53,119 nt of DNA from Haemophilus sp. (GCA_019423005.1 JAHZCF010000019.1:1-53119), one strand, 5' to 3'; positions 1 to 9,040 are shown, counted from the first letter of the stretch. Made by a program: numbers and translations. Notes: generated from the letters alone by a model not told the origin.

Positions 1-483
1 GAAACCATTTGGGATATCAAACAAAAGATTGGTTACGTAAGCAGCCAACTGCATTTAGATTATCGTGTGAATTGTTCCGTGCTAGATGTGATTATTTCTG
101 GCTTTTTTGACAGTATTGGGATTTATCAACAAGTACCAGAGGCAATTCGTTTGAAAGCCATGCAGTGGTTGGCTCGTTTAAATCTTACTCATTTAGCTAA
201 AAAGCCATTTCGTTCACTTTCTTGGGGGCAGCAACGTTTATTGCTCATTACTCGTGCGATGGTGAAATATCCGCCTGTTTTGATTTTAGATGAACCTTTT
301 CAAGGGCTTGATGGATTAAATCGCAAGCTCGTAAAACATTTTATTGAGCAATTGGTCAATAACAGTAAAACCCAACTTTTATTTGTCTCTCATCAAGATT
401 TAGATGCCCCTAATTGCATTACGCATCTTTTTGAATTTATAAGAGAAAACGATAAATATATTTATATACAAAGTGCGGTCTAA
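1..483 (+). CDS. modF: ABC-type molybdate transport ATP-binding protein ModF (C-terminal part; 5' end outside window)
   Basis: The reading frame is open from base 1, so the gene begins before the window. The visible 160 residues are the end of an ABC ATPase domain. The signature is the unusual LSWGQQ instead of LSGGQ, followed by a Walker B ending LILDEPFQGLD and the H-loop in LLFVSHQD. ModF of E. coli (two fused ABC domains, about 490 residues) has the same LSWGQQ signature and a closely similar C-terminus. The protein is a cytoplasmic ATPase associated with molybdate uptake genes, and its exact role is not settled even in E. coli. An uptake sequence overlaps the last codons (471-479). The assignment is firm. 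Completeness of the N-terminal half cannot be judged here. Confidence 0.88.
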   Translation, partial: ETIWDIKQKIGYVSSQLHLDYRVNCSVLDVIISGFFDSIGIYQQVPEAIRLKAMQWLARLNLTHLAKKPFRSLSWGQQRLLLITRAMVKYPPVLILDEPFQGLDGLNRKLVKHFIEQLVNNSKTQLLFVSHQDLDAPNCITHLFEFIRENDKYIYIQSAV

Positions 484-528
484 TTTGATAGACTTTTCTT
501 ATATTTCCTCATTATTAAGGAGCAATCT

Positions 529-1443
529 ATGGAAGGCTTATCCGTTGCCGCAATCGTCTTTATTGTATTAGTTGTCGTCGTACTTTTTTCAGCACTCAAA
601 ACTGTACCGCAAGGTTATAACTGGACGATTGAGCGTTTTGGGCGTTATACCCACACTTTAATGCCTGGCTTAAACTTTGTCGTACCATTTGTGGATCGTG
701 TTGGCCGTAAGATCAATATGATGGAACAGGTATTAGATATTCCATCACAAGAAGTCATTTCTAAGGATAACGCCAACGTATCTATTGATGCGGTCTGTTT
801 CGTTCAGGTGATTGATGCCCGTAGCGCGGCTTATGAGGTGAATCATTTAGAACAGGCGATTATCAATTTAACTATGACCAACATTCGTACCGTATTAGGT
901 TCGATGGAATTGGATGAAATGCTTTCCCAACGTGACTCCATTAACGGTCGTTTGTTGGCAATTGTAGATGAAGCGACCAATCCTTGGGGGATTAAAGTTA
1001 CCCGTATTGAAATTCGCGATGTGCGTCCACCACGTGAATTGATTGATTCCATGAATGCGCAAATGAAGGCAGAACGTAATAAACGAGCGGAAGTCTTGGA
1101 AGCGGAAGGTATTCGTCAGGCGGAAATTCTACGTGCAGAAGGGGAAAAACAAGCCCGCATTCTGAAAGCGGAAGGGGAGCGTCAAGAAGCCTTCTTACAA
1201 GCAGAAGCACGTGAGCGTGCAGCAGAAGCGGAAGCGAAAGCAACCCAAATGGTGTCAGAAGCGATTGCTAGCGGTGATACCAAAGCGATCAATTACTTTA
1301 TCGCACAAAAATATACAGAAGCCTTAAAACAAATCGGTGGTTCACCGAACAGCAAAGTGGTGATGATGCCGCTTGAAGCCGGCAATTTAATCGGCTCGGT
1401 AGCGGGCATTGCCGAACTGTTAAAAGGCGACAAAAAAGCGTAA
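529..1443 (+). CDS. qmcA: SPFH/band-7 membrane protein QmcA
   Basis: This 304-residue protein matches the length of E. coli QmcA (305). One N-terminal membrane anchor (about residues 5-25) is followed by the SPFH/band-7 domain (about 25-190, including NMMEQVLDIPSQEVISKDNA). A long Ala/Glu/Arg-rich coiled coil follows, with repeated A-E-G-E-x-Q units (about 185-245). SPFH proteins form large oligomeric cages or microdomains in the inner membrane. QmcA-type members are linked to membrane quality control and FtsH. The start follows a good AAGGAG Shine-Dalgarno sequence at about 516-521. The next gene encodes its usual partner, an NfeD-family protein, which supports the call. The two genes are separated by an uptake-sequence hairpin. 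Confidence 0.95.
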   Translation: MEGLSVAAIVFIVLVVVVLFSALKTVPQGYNWTIERFGRYTHTLMPGLNFVVPFVDRVGRKINMMEQVLDIPSQEVISKDNANVSIDAVCFVQVIDARSAAYEVNHLEQAIINLTMTNIRTVLGSMELDEMLSQRDSINGRLLAIVDEATNPWGIKVTRIEIRDVRPPRELIDSMNAQMKAERNKRAEVLEAEGIRQAEILRAEGEKQARILKAEGERQEAFLQAEARERAAEAEAKATQMVSEAIASGDTKAINYFIAQKYTEALKQIGGSPNSKVVMMPLEAGNLIGSVAGIAELLKGDKKA

Positions 1444-1449
1444 TTTCTT

Positions 1450-1480
1450 AAAGTGCGGTTAAAAATGACCGCACTTTTTC
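1450..1480 (+). terminator. Inverted uptake-sequence pair forming a hairpin between qmcA and ybbJ
   Basis: AAAGTGCGGT (1450-1459) and ACCGCACTTT (1468-1477) are perfect inverted copies with an 8-base spacer, followed by a short T-rich run. This is the usual Pasteurellaceae way of building an intrinsic terminator from two uptake sequences. It lies between genes expected to be co-expressed, so it may be a partial terminator (inference). Confidence 0.6.
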
Positions 1481-1495
1481 TCTCAAGGAGTTGAT

Positions 1496-1951
1496 ATGGC
1501 AGATTGGTTAACAACTTGGTCGGTTTGGCATTGGTTGGTATTAGGTTTTGTATTGTTAATTGCTGAAATCCTTGTACCCGGCGTATTTTTATTGTGGTGG
1601 GGCTTGGCTGCGATTGTGGCAGCAGGCGTAATGGCGTTGGTGCCGAGTTTATCCTTAACCGCGTTAGCCGTTTTTTATGCAATTTTAGCGATTATTCTCT
1701 CGTTGCTTTGGTGGAAATACCAACATAGCAAAGATAATCAGGATCAATCACGCACGACCTTAAATCAACGGGATCATACTTTGTTAGGTAAAAAAGGCAC
1801 AGTATTAGAAATCGGTTCTAACGGGATTGGTCGCGGTGCTTTTGGCGATACCACATGGCGTATCCAAGGCGAGCATTTAACAGTGAACGATCTTGTGGTG
1901 GTAGAACGCGTTGATGGCATTACATTGTTAGTTAAAAAGGTAACAGAATGA
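1496..1951 (+). CDS. ybbJ: NfeD-family membrane protein YbbJ
   Basis: The 151-residue protein has two to three N-terminal hydrophobic segments (about residues 10-75). A C-terminal OB-fold-like NfeD domain follows (about 90-148, LLGKKGTVLEIGSNGIGRGAF... to VERVDGITLLVKKV). E. coli YbbJ is 152 residues and lies beside qmcA. NfeD proteins act as partners of SPFH proteins in the membrane. AAGGAG stands just upstream of the ATG. The end of this gene overlaps the next start by 4 bases (ATGA), implying translational coupling with the oxidoreductase. Confidence 0.9.
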   Translation: MADWLTTWSVWHWLVLGFVLLIAEILVPGVFLLWWGLAAIVAAGVMALVPSLSLTALAVFYAILAIILSLLWWKYQHSKDNQDQSRTTLNQRDHTLLGKKGTVLEIGSNGIGRGAFGDTTWRIQGEHLTVNDLVVVERVDGITLLVKKVTE

Positions 1952-2553
1952 ATCATTTGATTATTTTTGCGCATCCCAATAGCCAAAAAAGTTTTGGTCG
2001 TGCCATCGTGGATCGCGTTGTAAAAGCAAGCCAACAGCTTGGTGTTGAAACCCATTTGCGCGATCTTTATACCATGGAATTTAATCCGATAATTTCCTTT
2101 GAAGAATTACAATCGGCCAATAAGGGGATTATCCCGGCGGAAATTCAGCAGGAACATGATTTTATTCGCCAAGCAGATTTGATTACGATGGTTTATCCTT
2201 TATGGTGGATGGGTTTCCCCGCCATGTTGAAAGGCTATTTGGATCGTGTATTAAGCCATGGTTTCGCTTATAAAACAGAAAATGGTGAATCCAAAGGTCT
2301 GCTTCAAGATAAAGCGATGCAACAATTTATCACCATAGGGAGTAGCGTCGCAAAATATCAAGAATACGGCGTGGATAAATCCCTCAATCATTGTTTAATC
2401 AATGGTTTATTTAATTATTGCGGTATCGAGAATGTGGATTACACTTTATTTGGCGATGTTCATATTATCGATGATGCTACTCGCCAAGCGATGCTTGATG
2501 AAGCAGCTGAAAAAACAACGGAAAAATTGACCGCACTTTTAGCTCAATCGTGA
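1948..2553 (+). CDS. NAD(P)H-dependent oxidoreductase, flavodoxin-2 (NQO/KefF/MdaB-like) family
   Basis: A 201-residue flavodoxin-fold enzyme. The N-terminal phosphate-binding segment FAHPNSQKSFG (about residues 7-17) and the conserved FMN/dimer segment VYPLWWMGFPAMLKGYLDRV (about 72-91) are diagnostic of the NAD(P)H quinone reductase family. These are two-electron reducers of quinones or other electrophiles, using FMN or FAD in the cytoplasm. The start overlaps the end of ybbJ, so the gene is probably the third member of that transcript. The exact substrate cannot be told from sequence. A KefF-like regulatory role is unlikely because no kefC/kefB neighbour is present. An uptake sequence lies in its last codons (2530-2538). 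Confidence 0.85.
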   Translation: MNHLIIFAHPNSQKSFGRAIVDRVVKASQQLGVETHLRDLYTMEFNPIISFEELQSANKGIIPAEIQQEHDFIRQADLITMVYPLWWMGFPAMLKGYLDRVLSHGFAYKTENGESKGLLQDKAMQQFITIGSSVAKYQEYGVDKSLNHCLINGLFNYCGIENVDYTLFGDVHIIDDATRQAMLDEAAEKTTEKLTALLAQS

Positions 2554-2576
2554 GCACAATCATAGGAAAGCAACAG

Positions 2577-3134
2577 ATGTCAGAAACTCAAGTGAATAAT
2601 TTTTCTTTAATAAGCCGCCTATTCGGCAATTTATTTTATCGTAGTCCCACTGATCTAATTTTAAGTGGGGTATTTGATTGGTTGCAGCAACAAGGTTTAA
2701 GTCAAGTCTGGGCGCTTTCTACAGATAAGGAAAGCGAAGCGGCCATAGATAATTTGCAGATGAAAATTGATTTGACGTTGCTTGATCGCGAATATCAAAA
2801 ATTATTCGGAGCAGAAGGGAACGTACCTACAGCCATTTCAAGCTACGATATGGATGTGCAACGTTTTGTGGATTTTCGTAATACCCGTAATGTACCGGAA
2901 GCAGAAAACGTGGATCATTTCGCTTTGTTATTGCTTACGGCTTCTTGGTTAGAAGACAACACGGAATCGCTATCTGCTCAACAAGATTTATTCGGCGATT
3001 TCCTCTTGCCTTGCGCAGCGAAATTCTTAACCCAAGTGGAAACTTATGCCACACTTCCTTTCTATCGTTCATTAGCGTATTTAACCCGTGAAATTTTGGC
3101 TGCAATGGCTGATGAATTAGAAGAAGGCGAGTAG
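2577..3134 (+). CDS. TorD/DmsD-family molecular chaperone
   Basis: The product is 185 residues from the ATG at 2577. I chose this start because AGGAAAG stands about 6 bases upstream. A GTG at 2550 would overlap the upstream gene and lacks a ribosome site. The all-helical sequence has the TorD-family features: an N-terminal helical half, the central region around Y-D-x-D-V-Q-R-F-V-D-F-R, and an acidic C-terminus (MADELEEGE). Members bind the twin-arginine leader of molybdoenzymes such as DMSO or TMAO reductase and assist cofactor insertion. No molybdoenzyme gene lies next to it, so the client is unknown. A hairpin terminator follows. Confidence 0.75.
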   Translation: MSETQVNNFSLISRLFGNLFYRSPTDLILSGVFDWLQQQGLSQVWALSTDKESEAAIDNLQMKIDLTLLDREYQKLFGAEGNVPTAISSYDMDVQRFVDFRNTRNVPEAENVDHFALLLLTASWLEDNTESLSAQQDLFGDFLLPCAAKFLTQVETYATLPFYRSLAYLTREILAAMADELEEGE

Positions 3135-3187
3135 TTTTCATCAATAGAATAGATCTCTAAAAGAGATTTTTAGATAACAATAAAAAA

Positions 3188-3215
3188 GCCCTGCGAATCA
3201 AAACGCAGGGCTTTT
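3188..3215. terminator. Bidirectional intrinsic terminator between the chaperone gene and gyrA
   Basis: Perfect 8-bp stem GCCCTGCG (3188-3195) / CGCAGGGC (3204-3211), flanked by an A-run on the left and TTTTATTT on the right. It can therefore end transcription from both convergent genes. Confidence 0.9.
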
Positions 3216-3232
3216 ATTTAATGGAAGATCAA

Positions 3233-5878
3233 TTATTCTTCAGAAGTTACATTTTCGGTGTCTTCGTCTTCATCATCCACATCACAAACACGTTCAAGAC
3301 TAACTACGTGCTCATCTTCTGCGGTACGAATTAAACGAACCCCTTGGGTGTTACGGCCAACGATGCTCACTTCACTTACACGAGTACGTACTAGAGTACC
3401 GGCATCAGTAATAAGCATAATTTGGTCGGTTTCTTCTACTTGTGTCGCGGCAACGACTTTACCGTTACGTTCGCTCACTTTAATCGAAATCACCCCTTTG
3501 GTATTACGGGATTTGGTTGGGTATTCGCTTAATTGTGTACGTTTACCATAACCATTTTGCGTCGCGGTAAGGATGGCGCCGTCATTTTTCGGCACAACTA
3601 AGGAAACCACTTTATCGATGTTGAGATCGAGTGTTTCTTCTGCATTATCATCAGAAACCTCTTCAATTTCGACCGCACTTTCATCGTCAGCGATGTCGTT
3701 AGTGAGGGCAAGTTTAATACCGCGTACACCTGTTGCTAAACGACCCATTGCACGGACTGCACTTTCAGCGAAACGCACTACGCGACCTTGCGAAGAGAAC
3801 AACATGATTTCGTTAGAACCGTCCGTGATATCCACGCCGATTAATTCATCTTCATCACGTAAGTTCAAGGCGATGATACCGCTTGAACGTGGGCGGCTGA
3901 ATTCAGTTAACGCAATTTTCTTCACAATACCGCCGGCCGTTGCCATGATGACGAATTTATCTTCTTCATAAGCAGAGATTGGCAAGATTGCGGTGATGCG
4001 CTCATTTTCTTGTAACGGTAGAATATTGACAATTGGACGGCCACGCGCGCCACGGCTAGCTTGTGGTAATTGATAGACTTTCAACCAATATAAGCGACCA
4101 CGGCTAGAGAAGCAGAGAATCGTATCGTGAGTATTCGCCACTAAGAGTTTTTCGATGAAGTCTTCATCTTTCATCTTCGTTGCGGATTTACCTTTACCAC
4201 CACGACGTTGAGCTTCGTAGTCGGTAAGTGGTTGATATTTCACATAACCTTCGTGAGAAAGGGTCACGACAACATCTTCTTGGGCAATTAAATCTTCTAA
4301 ATCAATATCACCGGAAGCTGCGGTAATTTCAGTACGACGTTCATCGGCGAATTGTGCACGTACTTGTTCAAGCTCTTCACGAATTACTTCCATCAAGCGC
4401 TCAGGGCTGTTGATGATGTGCAGAAGTTCTGCAATTTTAACTAATAACTCTTTGTATTCATTGATCACTTCTTCGGTAGCTAGACCAGTTAAGCGATGTA
4501 AGCGAAGTTCTAGGATTGCATCAACTTGTTCAGGAGAAAGGTAGTAATCAGAACCTTTAATACCAAATTCAGCCGCTAACTCAGCCGGACGTGCCGCTGC
4601 ATCAAGCAAACCTAAAATTTCGTTATTCAGTTTCCAAGGACGAGAAATTAATTTTTCTGCCGCTTCTTTACGCTCTTTCGATTGACGGATGATATCGATG
4701 ATTTCATCGATATTTGATGTTGCAACCGCTAAACCTTCTAAAATATGCGTACGCTCGCGGGCTTTACGCAATTCAAATAAAGAACGGCGAATCACCACTT
4801 CGCGACGGTGCATCACAAAGGCTTCAATGATTTGTTTTAAGTTGAATAAACGTGGTTGACCGTGATCTAAAGCCACCATGTTGATCCCGAAAGTCACCTG
4901 CATTTGGGTAAGCGCATAGAGGTGATTTAATACCACTTCGCCTACGGCATCGCGTTTGATGTCGATTTCAATGCGGATCCCTTCTTTGTTCGAAAGGTCG
5001 ATAATATTGCTGATGCCTTCGATTTTTTTATCTTTGATAAGCTCAGCAATTTTTTCCACTAATTTGGCTTTGTTCACTTGATAAGGCAATTCAGTCACAA
5101 TGATTTGCTCTTTTCCCTTATCCGTGGTTTCTACGCTAGCGCGAGCGCGAACATACACTTTGCCGCGACCAGTGCGATAAGCTTCTTCAATCCCTTTACG
5201 GCCATTAATTAATGCCGCTGTTGGGAAGTCTGGGCCCGGGATATATTGCATTAACTCATCAATGGTGATGTTTTCGTTATCAATATAAGCCAAGCATCCA
5301 TCTAAAACTTCATTTAAGTTGTGTGGTGGAATGTTGGTTGCCATCCCCACCGCAATACCGGAAGAACCGTTTGCTAAAAGTGCAGGAATACGGGTTGGTA
5401 ATACATCCGGAATCATTAATTCGCCATCATAGTTTGGCGAGAAATTTACGGTTTCTTTATCCAAGTCAGTTAATAACGCTTGGGTGATTTTTTGCATACG
5501 GACTTCGGTATAACGCATTGCCGCAGGCGCGTCACCGTCGATTGAACCGAAGTTACCTTGCCCATCTACCAACATGTAGCGCAATGAGAACGGCTGTGCC
5601 ATACGCACAATGGTGTCATACACCGCAAAATCACCGTGTGGGTGATATTTACCGATTACATCACCTACCACACGGGCAGATTTTACGTATTTTTTGCCGG
5701 CAGTGATGCCAGATTGATCCATGGAGAAAAGTACACGTCGATGCACCGGTTTTAAACCGTCACGCACATCGGGCAAAGCACGCCCAACAATCACCGACAT
5801 GGCGTAGTCAAGGTAAGAAGATTTTAGTTCTTCTTCGATATTGACTGGGGTAATAGAGGAATGGATTGAATCCGTCAT
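3233..5878 (-). CDS. gyrA: DNA gyrase subunit A (with Phe84 in the quinolone-resistance region)
   Basis: This is the breakage-reunion subunit of DNA gyrase, 881 residues from the ATG at 5878. That ATG has AAGGAAT upstream. A TTG 21 bases earlier is in frame but unlikely. The winged-helix/tower core is complete. The catalytic tyrosine is Tyr123 in AAMRYTE, and the GyrA box QRRGGKG is present in the C-terminal beta-pinwheel, which ends in an acidic tail (DVDDEDEDTEN). Codon 84 (5627-5629, read on the minus strand) is TTT, Phe. Most relatives have Ser here (E. coli Ser83). Asp88 (E. coli Asp87) is unchanged. Ser-to-Phe or Tyr at this site is an established fluoroquinolone-resistance change. Confidence 0.97.
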   Translation of the reverse strand: MTDSIHSSITPVNIEEELKSSYLDYAMSVIVGRALPDVRDGLKPVHRRVLFSMDQSGITAGKKYVKSARVVGDVIGKYHPHGDFAVYDTIVRMAQPFSLRYMLVDGQGNFGSIDGDAPAAMRYTEVRMQKITQALLTDLDKETVNFSPNYDGELMIPDVLPTRIPALLANGSSGIAVGMATNIPPHNLNEVLDGCLAYIDNENITIDELMQYIPGPDFPTAALINGRKGIEEAYRTGRGKVYVRARASVETTDKGKEQIIVTELPYQVNKAKLVEKIAELIKDKKIEGISNIIDLSNKEGIRIEIDIKRDAVGEVVLNHLYALTQMQVTFGINMVALDHGQPRLFNLKQIIEAFVMHRREVVIRRSLFELRKARERTHILEGLAVATSNIDEIIDIIRQSKERKEAAEKLISRPWKLNNEILGLLDAAARPAELAAEFGIKGSDYYLSPEQVDAILELRLHRLTGLATEEVINEYKELLVKIAELLHIINSPERLMEVIREELEQVRAQFADERRTEITAASGDIDLEDLIAQEDVVVTLSHEGYVKYQPLTDYEAQRRGGKGKSATKMKDEDFIEKLLVANTHDTILCFSSRGRLYWLKVYQLPQASRGARGRPIVNILPLQENERITAILPISAYEEDKFVIMATAGGIVKKIALTEFSRPRSSGIIALNLRDEDELIGVDITDGSNEIMLFSSQGRVVRFAESAVRAMGRLATGVRGIKLALTNDIADDESAVEIEEVSDDNAEETLDLNIDKVVSLVVPKNDGAILTATQNGYGKRTQLSEYPTKSRNTKGVISIKVSERNGKVVAATQVEETDQIMLITDAGTLVRTRVSEVSIVGRNTQGVRLIRTAEDEHVVSLERVCDVDDEDEDTENVTSEE

Positions 5879-5912
5879 TTTTATTCCTTTTTTGATCAAA
5901 AAATTGTGACGG

Positions 5913-5921
5913 ATTATAGCA
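5913..5921 (-). promoter_or_regulatory. Extended -10 promoter for gyrA
   Basis: Read on the minus strand this is TGCTATAAT, a perfect extended -10 element, about 35 bases upstream of the gyrA start. No strong -35 is visible at 17 bp. Supercoiling-sensitive gyr promoters often depend on the -10 region, but sensitivity here is only an inference. Confidence 0.6.
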
Positions 5922-5987
5922 TAAATTTAAGCGTTTTTGTGTGAAAAGTGCGGTTGATTTTAAAGCAGTTTTTTAATGCAGAAATGA

Positions 5988-6014
5988 ATAAGGCAGACAT
6001 TAAGTCCGCCTTAT
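5988..6014 (-). terminator. Probable terminator of ycaO
   Basis: ATAAGGC-A-GAC (5988-5998) and GTC-C-GCCTTAT (6004-6014) form an 11-bp stem with one mismatched or wobble position, just after the ycaO stop. The T-run on the minus strand is weak (TTATTCATTTC), so efficiency is uncertain. Confidence 0.5.
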
Positions 6015-6031
6015 GATTGAGAGAAAATCGT

Positions 6032-7795
6032 CTATTTCCAATTTTCTCGTTTAGCTTTTTGTAATTTCGCATAAGCGCCAAGTAAAGCTTGGTGTTCTTT
6101 GAAGTTTCCAAGCGTTTCATTGCTGGCTGGCAAGTTATAGAACGGGTTACCTTTTTCTGCTACCGCAGCCCAAGCTTGTTGAACGGCTTCTTTGCCATAC
6201 ATTTTTTCAAATACAGTGCGATATTGTTGTGGCTCGCGAGTACTGTCTAAATGCAATTCAATGATACTGATTAAGGCACGATAGTAATTTGCACGCTCTG
6301 GTGTAAACACAGAGCTGTTCATATTCATTGTCCAGTTTGCCCAATCTAAGGCTAATTCTAATTCACCTAATGCTAAGTAGAGCATGGATTTAAGTTCACC
6401 AACACGTAATGTGGTCCAACCGCTTGCTTTTGGTGCCACGATACCGATAAATTCACGAATACGTGTGGCATCGTCAATATCTTGCTCATCTAATTCTGCT
6501 AATAATTCTTCATAAGTTTCAGCATCATGATGATGGTGTGGTAGATCCAATAAGATCTCACGCCAGTCCATCCCCATATTGTTATTAGCATAAATGAGGT
6601 CATCAGCAGGGTAGATATCAGACATGCCAGGCACAATAATGCGGCAAGCGTAAACGTCTAAATGGTTATAATCCATGATATAGACTTCTTTTCCCTCTGT
6701 ATTAAAGATTGCCATCAAGTTTTCATATTCTTCTTGCGTTGAACCTGAAAAATCCCAATCTACAAATACATAATCTGGCGTATTTTTAAATAAATCCCAA
6801 GAAATCAAACCACTAGAATCAATGAAGTGTGTTTCAAGGTTGGCGTGCTCCGCCACATCATCATTATTGAATGATGGAGGAGAGAATACATCGAGATCTT
6901 TTAAGCTGCGACCTTGTAAAAGCTCCGTTACTGTACGCTCTAATGCCACTTGGAAGTTTGGATGTGCACCAAAAGAAGCAAAGCAAGTGCCGTTATTTGG
7001 GTTGAGTAATACCACGCAAATGACAGGATATTTGCCACCTAATGAGGCATCAAAGGCATAAATAGGGAAGCCTTCTTCCTCTAATTTTGCAATAGAAGCT
7101 TGAATAGATGGATAGCGATCCATCACAGATTTTGGAATTTCAGGAAGACTGATTGCTTCTGCAATAATGCGATTTTTTACATAACGTTCAAAAACTTCTG
7201 AAAGCCCTTGCACTCGTGCTTCATTTTTTGTGTTACCAGCGGACATCCCATTAGAGACGTACAAATTCGCAATGATACTTTGTGGAATATAGACAGTTTT
7301 TTGATCGGATTGGCGCACATAAGGCATCGCGACAATACCGCGATCGTAATTACCAGATTGCAGATCCACAAGCAATTCAGGGGTTAGTTCTTGATTTGGA
7401 TCGAAATAATCCCATAAATAATCATCTAAAATCCCTTCTGGTAAAAGGGCTTCATTTTCAATTGGAAACCATTTTTCAGTGGGATAATGGACAAAATCAC
7501 CATTAGCAATCTCTTGTCCTAAATAGAAATCAGCAAAGAAATAGTTGGTGGAAAGACGCTCGAAATATTCACCTAATGCAGATGCTAGCGCAGCTTTTTT
7601 GCTTGCGCCTTTGCCGTTAGAAAAACATTGTGGGCAATCCTTATCACGAATATGTACAGACCAGACATTTGGCACAGGATTAAGCCAAGAGGCTTCTTCG
7701 ATATTGAAACCAAGTGCGGTCAATTTTTGTTGAAATTTTGAAATACTGTCTTCAAGTGCGGCATCTTTGCCAGGAATAAAGGTTTGTTCTGTCAT
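6032..7795 (-). CDS. ycaO: YcaO, accessory factor for beta-methylthiolation of ribosomal protein S12
   Basis: The product is 587 residues from the ATG at 7795, which is preceded by CAGGAAC. An in-frame start 57 bases upstream has no support. It aligns along its whole length with E. coli YcaO (586 residues), including the opening TFIPGKDAALEDSI. The ATP-binding YcaO fold follows, with segments SNGKGASKKAALASALGEYF, MSAGNTKNEARVQGLSEVFE and ERTVTELLQGR. A helical TPR-like C-terminal region (about 420-587) completes it. YcaO domains activate amide carbonyls by phosphorylation. The E. coli member helps RimO modify Asp88 of S12. A CxxC pair (DCPQCF) near residue 55 is present. The gene stands alone, with its own promoter region shared with yegP. 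Confidence 0.95.
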   Translation of the reverse strand: MTEQTFIPGKDAALEDSISKFQQKLTALGFNIEEASWLNPVPNVWSVHIRDKDCPQCFSNGKGASKKAALASALGEYFERLSTNYFFADFYLGQEIANGDFVHYPTEKWFPIENEALLPEGILDDYLWDYFDPNQELTPELLVDLQSGNYDRGIVAMPYVRQSDQKTVYIPQSIIANLYVSNGMSAGNTKNEARVQGLSEVFERYVKNRIIAEAISLPEIPKSVMDRYPSIQASIAKLEEEGFPIYAFDASLGGKYPVICVVLLNPNNGTCFASFGAHPNFQVALERTVTELLQGRSLKDLDVFSPPSFNNDDVAEHANLETHFIDSSGLISWDLFKNTPDYVFVDWDFSGSTQEEYENLMAIFNTEGKEVYIMDYNHLDVYACRIIVPGMSDIYPADDLIYANNNMGMDWREILLDLPHHHHDAETYEELLAELDEQDIDDATRIREFIGIVAPKASGWTTLRVGELKSMLYLALGELELALDWANWTMNMNSSVFTPERANYYRALISIIELHLDSTREPQQYRTVFEKMYGKEAVQQAWAAVAEKGNPFYNLPASNETLGNFKEHQALLGAYAKLQKAKRENWK

Positions 7796-7974
7796 AATTG
7801 TTCCTGTTATAAAAAGTTCCAGCATCATAGGGGAGTTTAGTGAGCTAATCAAGTATAAAATTTATACGCTTTAACTCTTGTTTTCCTTGATTTTTAAGGG
7901 TAAATTAGCTTGGCGCGGAAAGGCATTTTCTGCATGGGTAAAATTATAAACAAATCAACCAATTGGGAGATATC

Positions 7975-8313
7975 ATGGCTCAAGGATTTTATGAATTAAA
8001 AGTGGCTAAAGACGGACAATTTATGTTCAACTTAAAAGCAGCAAACGGACAAGTGATTTTAACTAGCGAACTTTATAAAACTAAAGCATCAGCTGAAAAC
8101 GGTATTGCATCAGTGCAAAAAAATGGTGTGGATGCGAAAAACTTTGAATATCGCGTAGCGAAAAATGATAAACCTTATTTCGTATTAAAAGCGGCTAACC
8201 ACCAAGAAATTGGCCGTAGCCAATATTATTCTTCTCAAGCTGCAGCAGAAAAAGGCGTTGAGTCAGTGATCAATAACGCATCTTCTGCAGTAATCAAAGA
8301 AGTCACAGAATAA
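7975..8313 (+). CDS. yegP: YegP/DUF1508-family protein with two tandem domains
   Basis: The product is 112 residues from the ATG at 7975, with GGGAGA upstream. A TTG 12 bases earlier overlaps that ribosome site and is rejected. There are two copies of the about 50-residue DUF1508 motif: F-x-F-N-L-K-A-A-N-G-Q-x-I-L-x-S-E-x-Y (about 15-35) and F-V-L-K-A-A-N-H-Q-E-I-G-x-S-Q-x-Y (about 65-83). E. coli YegP is 110 residues with the same two-domain layout. The function is unknown; the family is small, soluble and abundant in many bacteria. Confidence 0.85.
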   Translation: MAQGFYELKVAKDGQFMFNLKAANGQVILTSELYKTKASAENGIASVQKNGVDAKNFEYRVAKNDKPYFVLKAANHQEIGRSQYYSSQAAAEKGVESVINNASSAVIKEVTE

Positions 8314-9030
8314 TCATTCTGTTCTTATTTCTTTAAATGCACCAGCCGGCTCTAAAAACGCCGGCATTTTTGACCGCGCTTTCTCCGGATTCAGTGTTAA
8401 TGGATAGGTTCGTTTTTGAGCAATGATGACCGTGAGCGGAGAGCAGAGCGTGGTCTTTTCTTGTTTTATAGATAGTCTTTCTTCTGCAATCACATCAAAA
8501 TTTAATAACGATAACCAGTCAATGACCCGCCAAGTAGCATATTGTCGAAATTTAAACTCACCTAATTTAGGTTTGAAAAGCAAGGGACTCAGCGGATTAA
8601 ATAACGTGATGAACATCCAGCCGTCATCCTTTAAAACACGATGTGCTTCACGCAATATTTGGTGAGGATCTTGCGCAAAATTTAAGGTGTTTGCCAACAA
8701 GCAGGCATCCATTTCTTTTTCAATAAAAGGCAAGGCTAATGGCGATGCTTGGAGCAAGCTATCACTTTCATTTAAAAGTGCGGTGGGAAAATGTGTTGTT
8801 TTTTCAGCTAGCACAATTTGATGGCGTAAAGGCAAGTCAAAGGCAATTTCGCCACTTAAGGCACCGACTTTCAGAACTTGATAGCCTAAAATTTTTGGTG
8901 TCCATTGGGCAAAATAATATGTTAATACGTTACAATAGGCTTCACCTTGTGGTAACGCTTGCCAACTTTCAGGTGAAAGAAGTGGTTTGTGCCATTTGGC
9001 TTTCCAATTCAATGTTAATCCTATTTTCAT
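8314..9030 (-). CDS. Class I SAM-dependent methyltransferase, YafS-like
   Basis: About 238 residues from the ATG at 9030. The start is uncertain: the Shine-Dalgarno signal is poor and TTG alternatives lie on both sides. The sequence carries a degenerate Rossmann methyltransferase core: KILGYQVLKVGALSGEIAF as motif I, then CLLANTLNFAQDPHQILREAHRVLKDDGWMFITLFNP as motifs IV-V. E. coli YafS is a similar protein encoded divergently from gloB, exactly as here, with only 10 bases between the start codons. The substrate is unknown. Confidence 0.75.
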   Translation of the reverse strand: MKIGLTLNWKAKWHKPLLSPESWQALPQGEAYCNVLTYYFAQWTPKILGYQVLKVGALSGEIAFDLPLRHQIVLAEKTTHFPTALLNESDSLLQASPLALPFIEKEMDACLLANTLNFAQDPHQILREAHRVLKDDGWMFITLFNPLSPLLFKPKLGEFKFRQYATWRVIDWLSLLNFDVIAEERLSIKQEKTTLCSPLTVIIAQKRTYPLTLNPEKARSKMPAFLEPAGAFKEIRTE

Positions 9031-9040
9031 AAGGTAATTT

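Noticed and set aside
3258..3971. Two plus-strand open frames opposite gyrA (97 and 132 residues)
   Set aside because: Low-complexity Ser/Thr-rich products antisense to a well-conserved gene, with no ribosome sites; they are shadows of gyrA.
5879..5899. Upstream TTG start for gyrA adding seven residues
   Set aside because: The ATG at 5878 has AAGGAAT at the right distance and gives the usual GyrA N-terminus; the TTG has no ribosome site.
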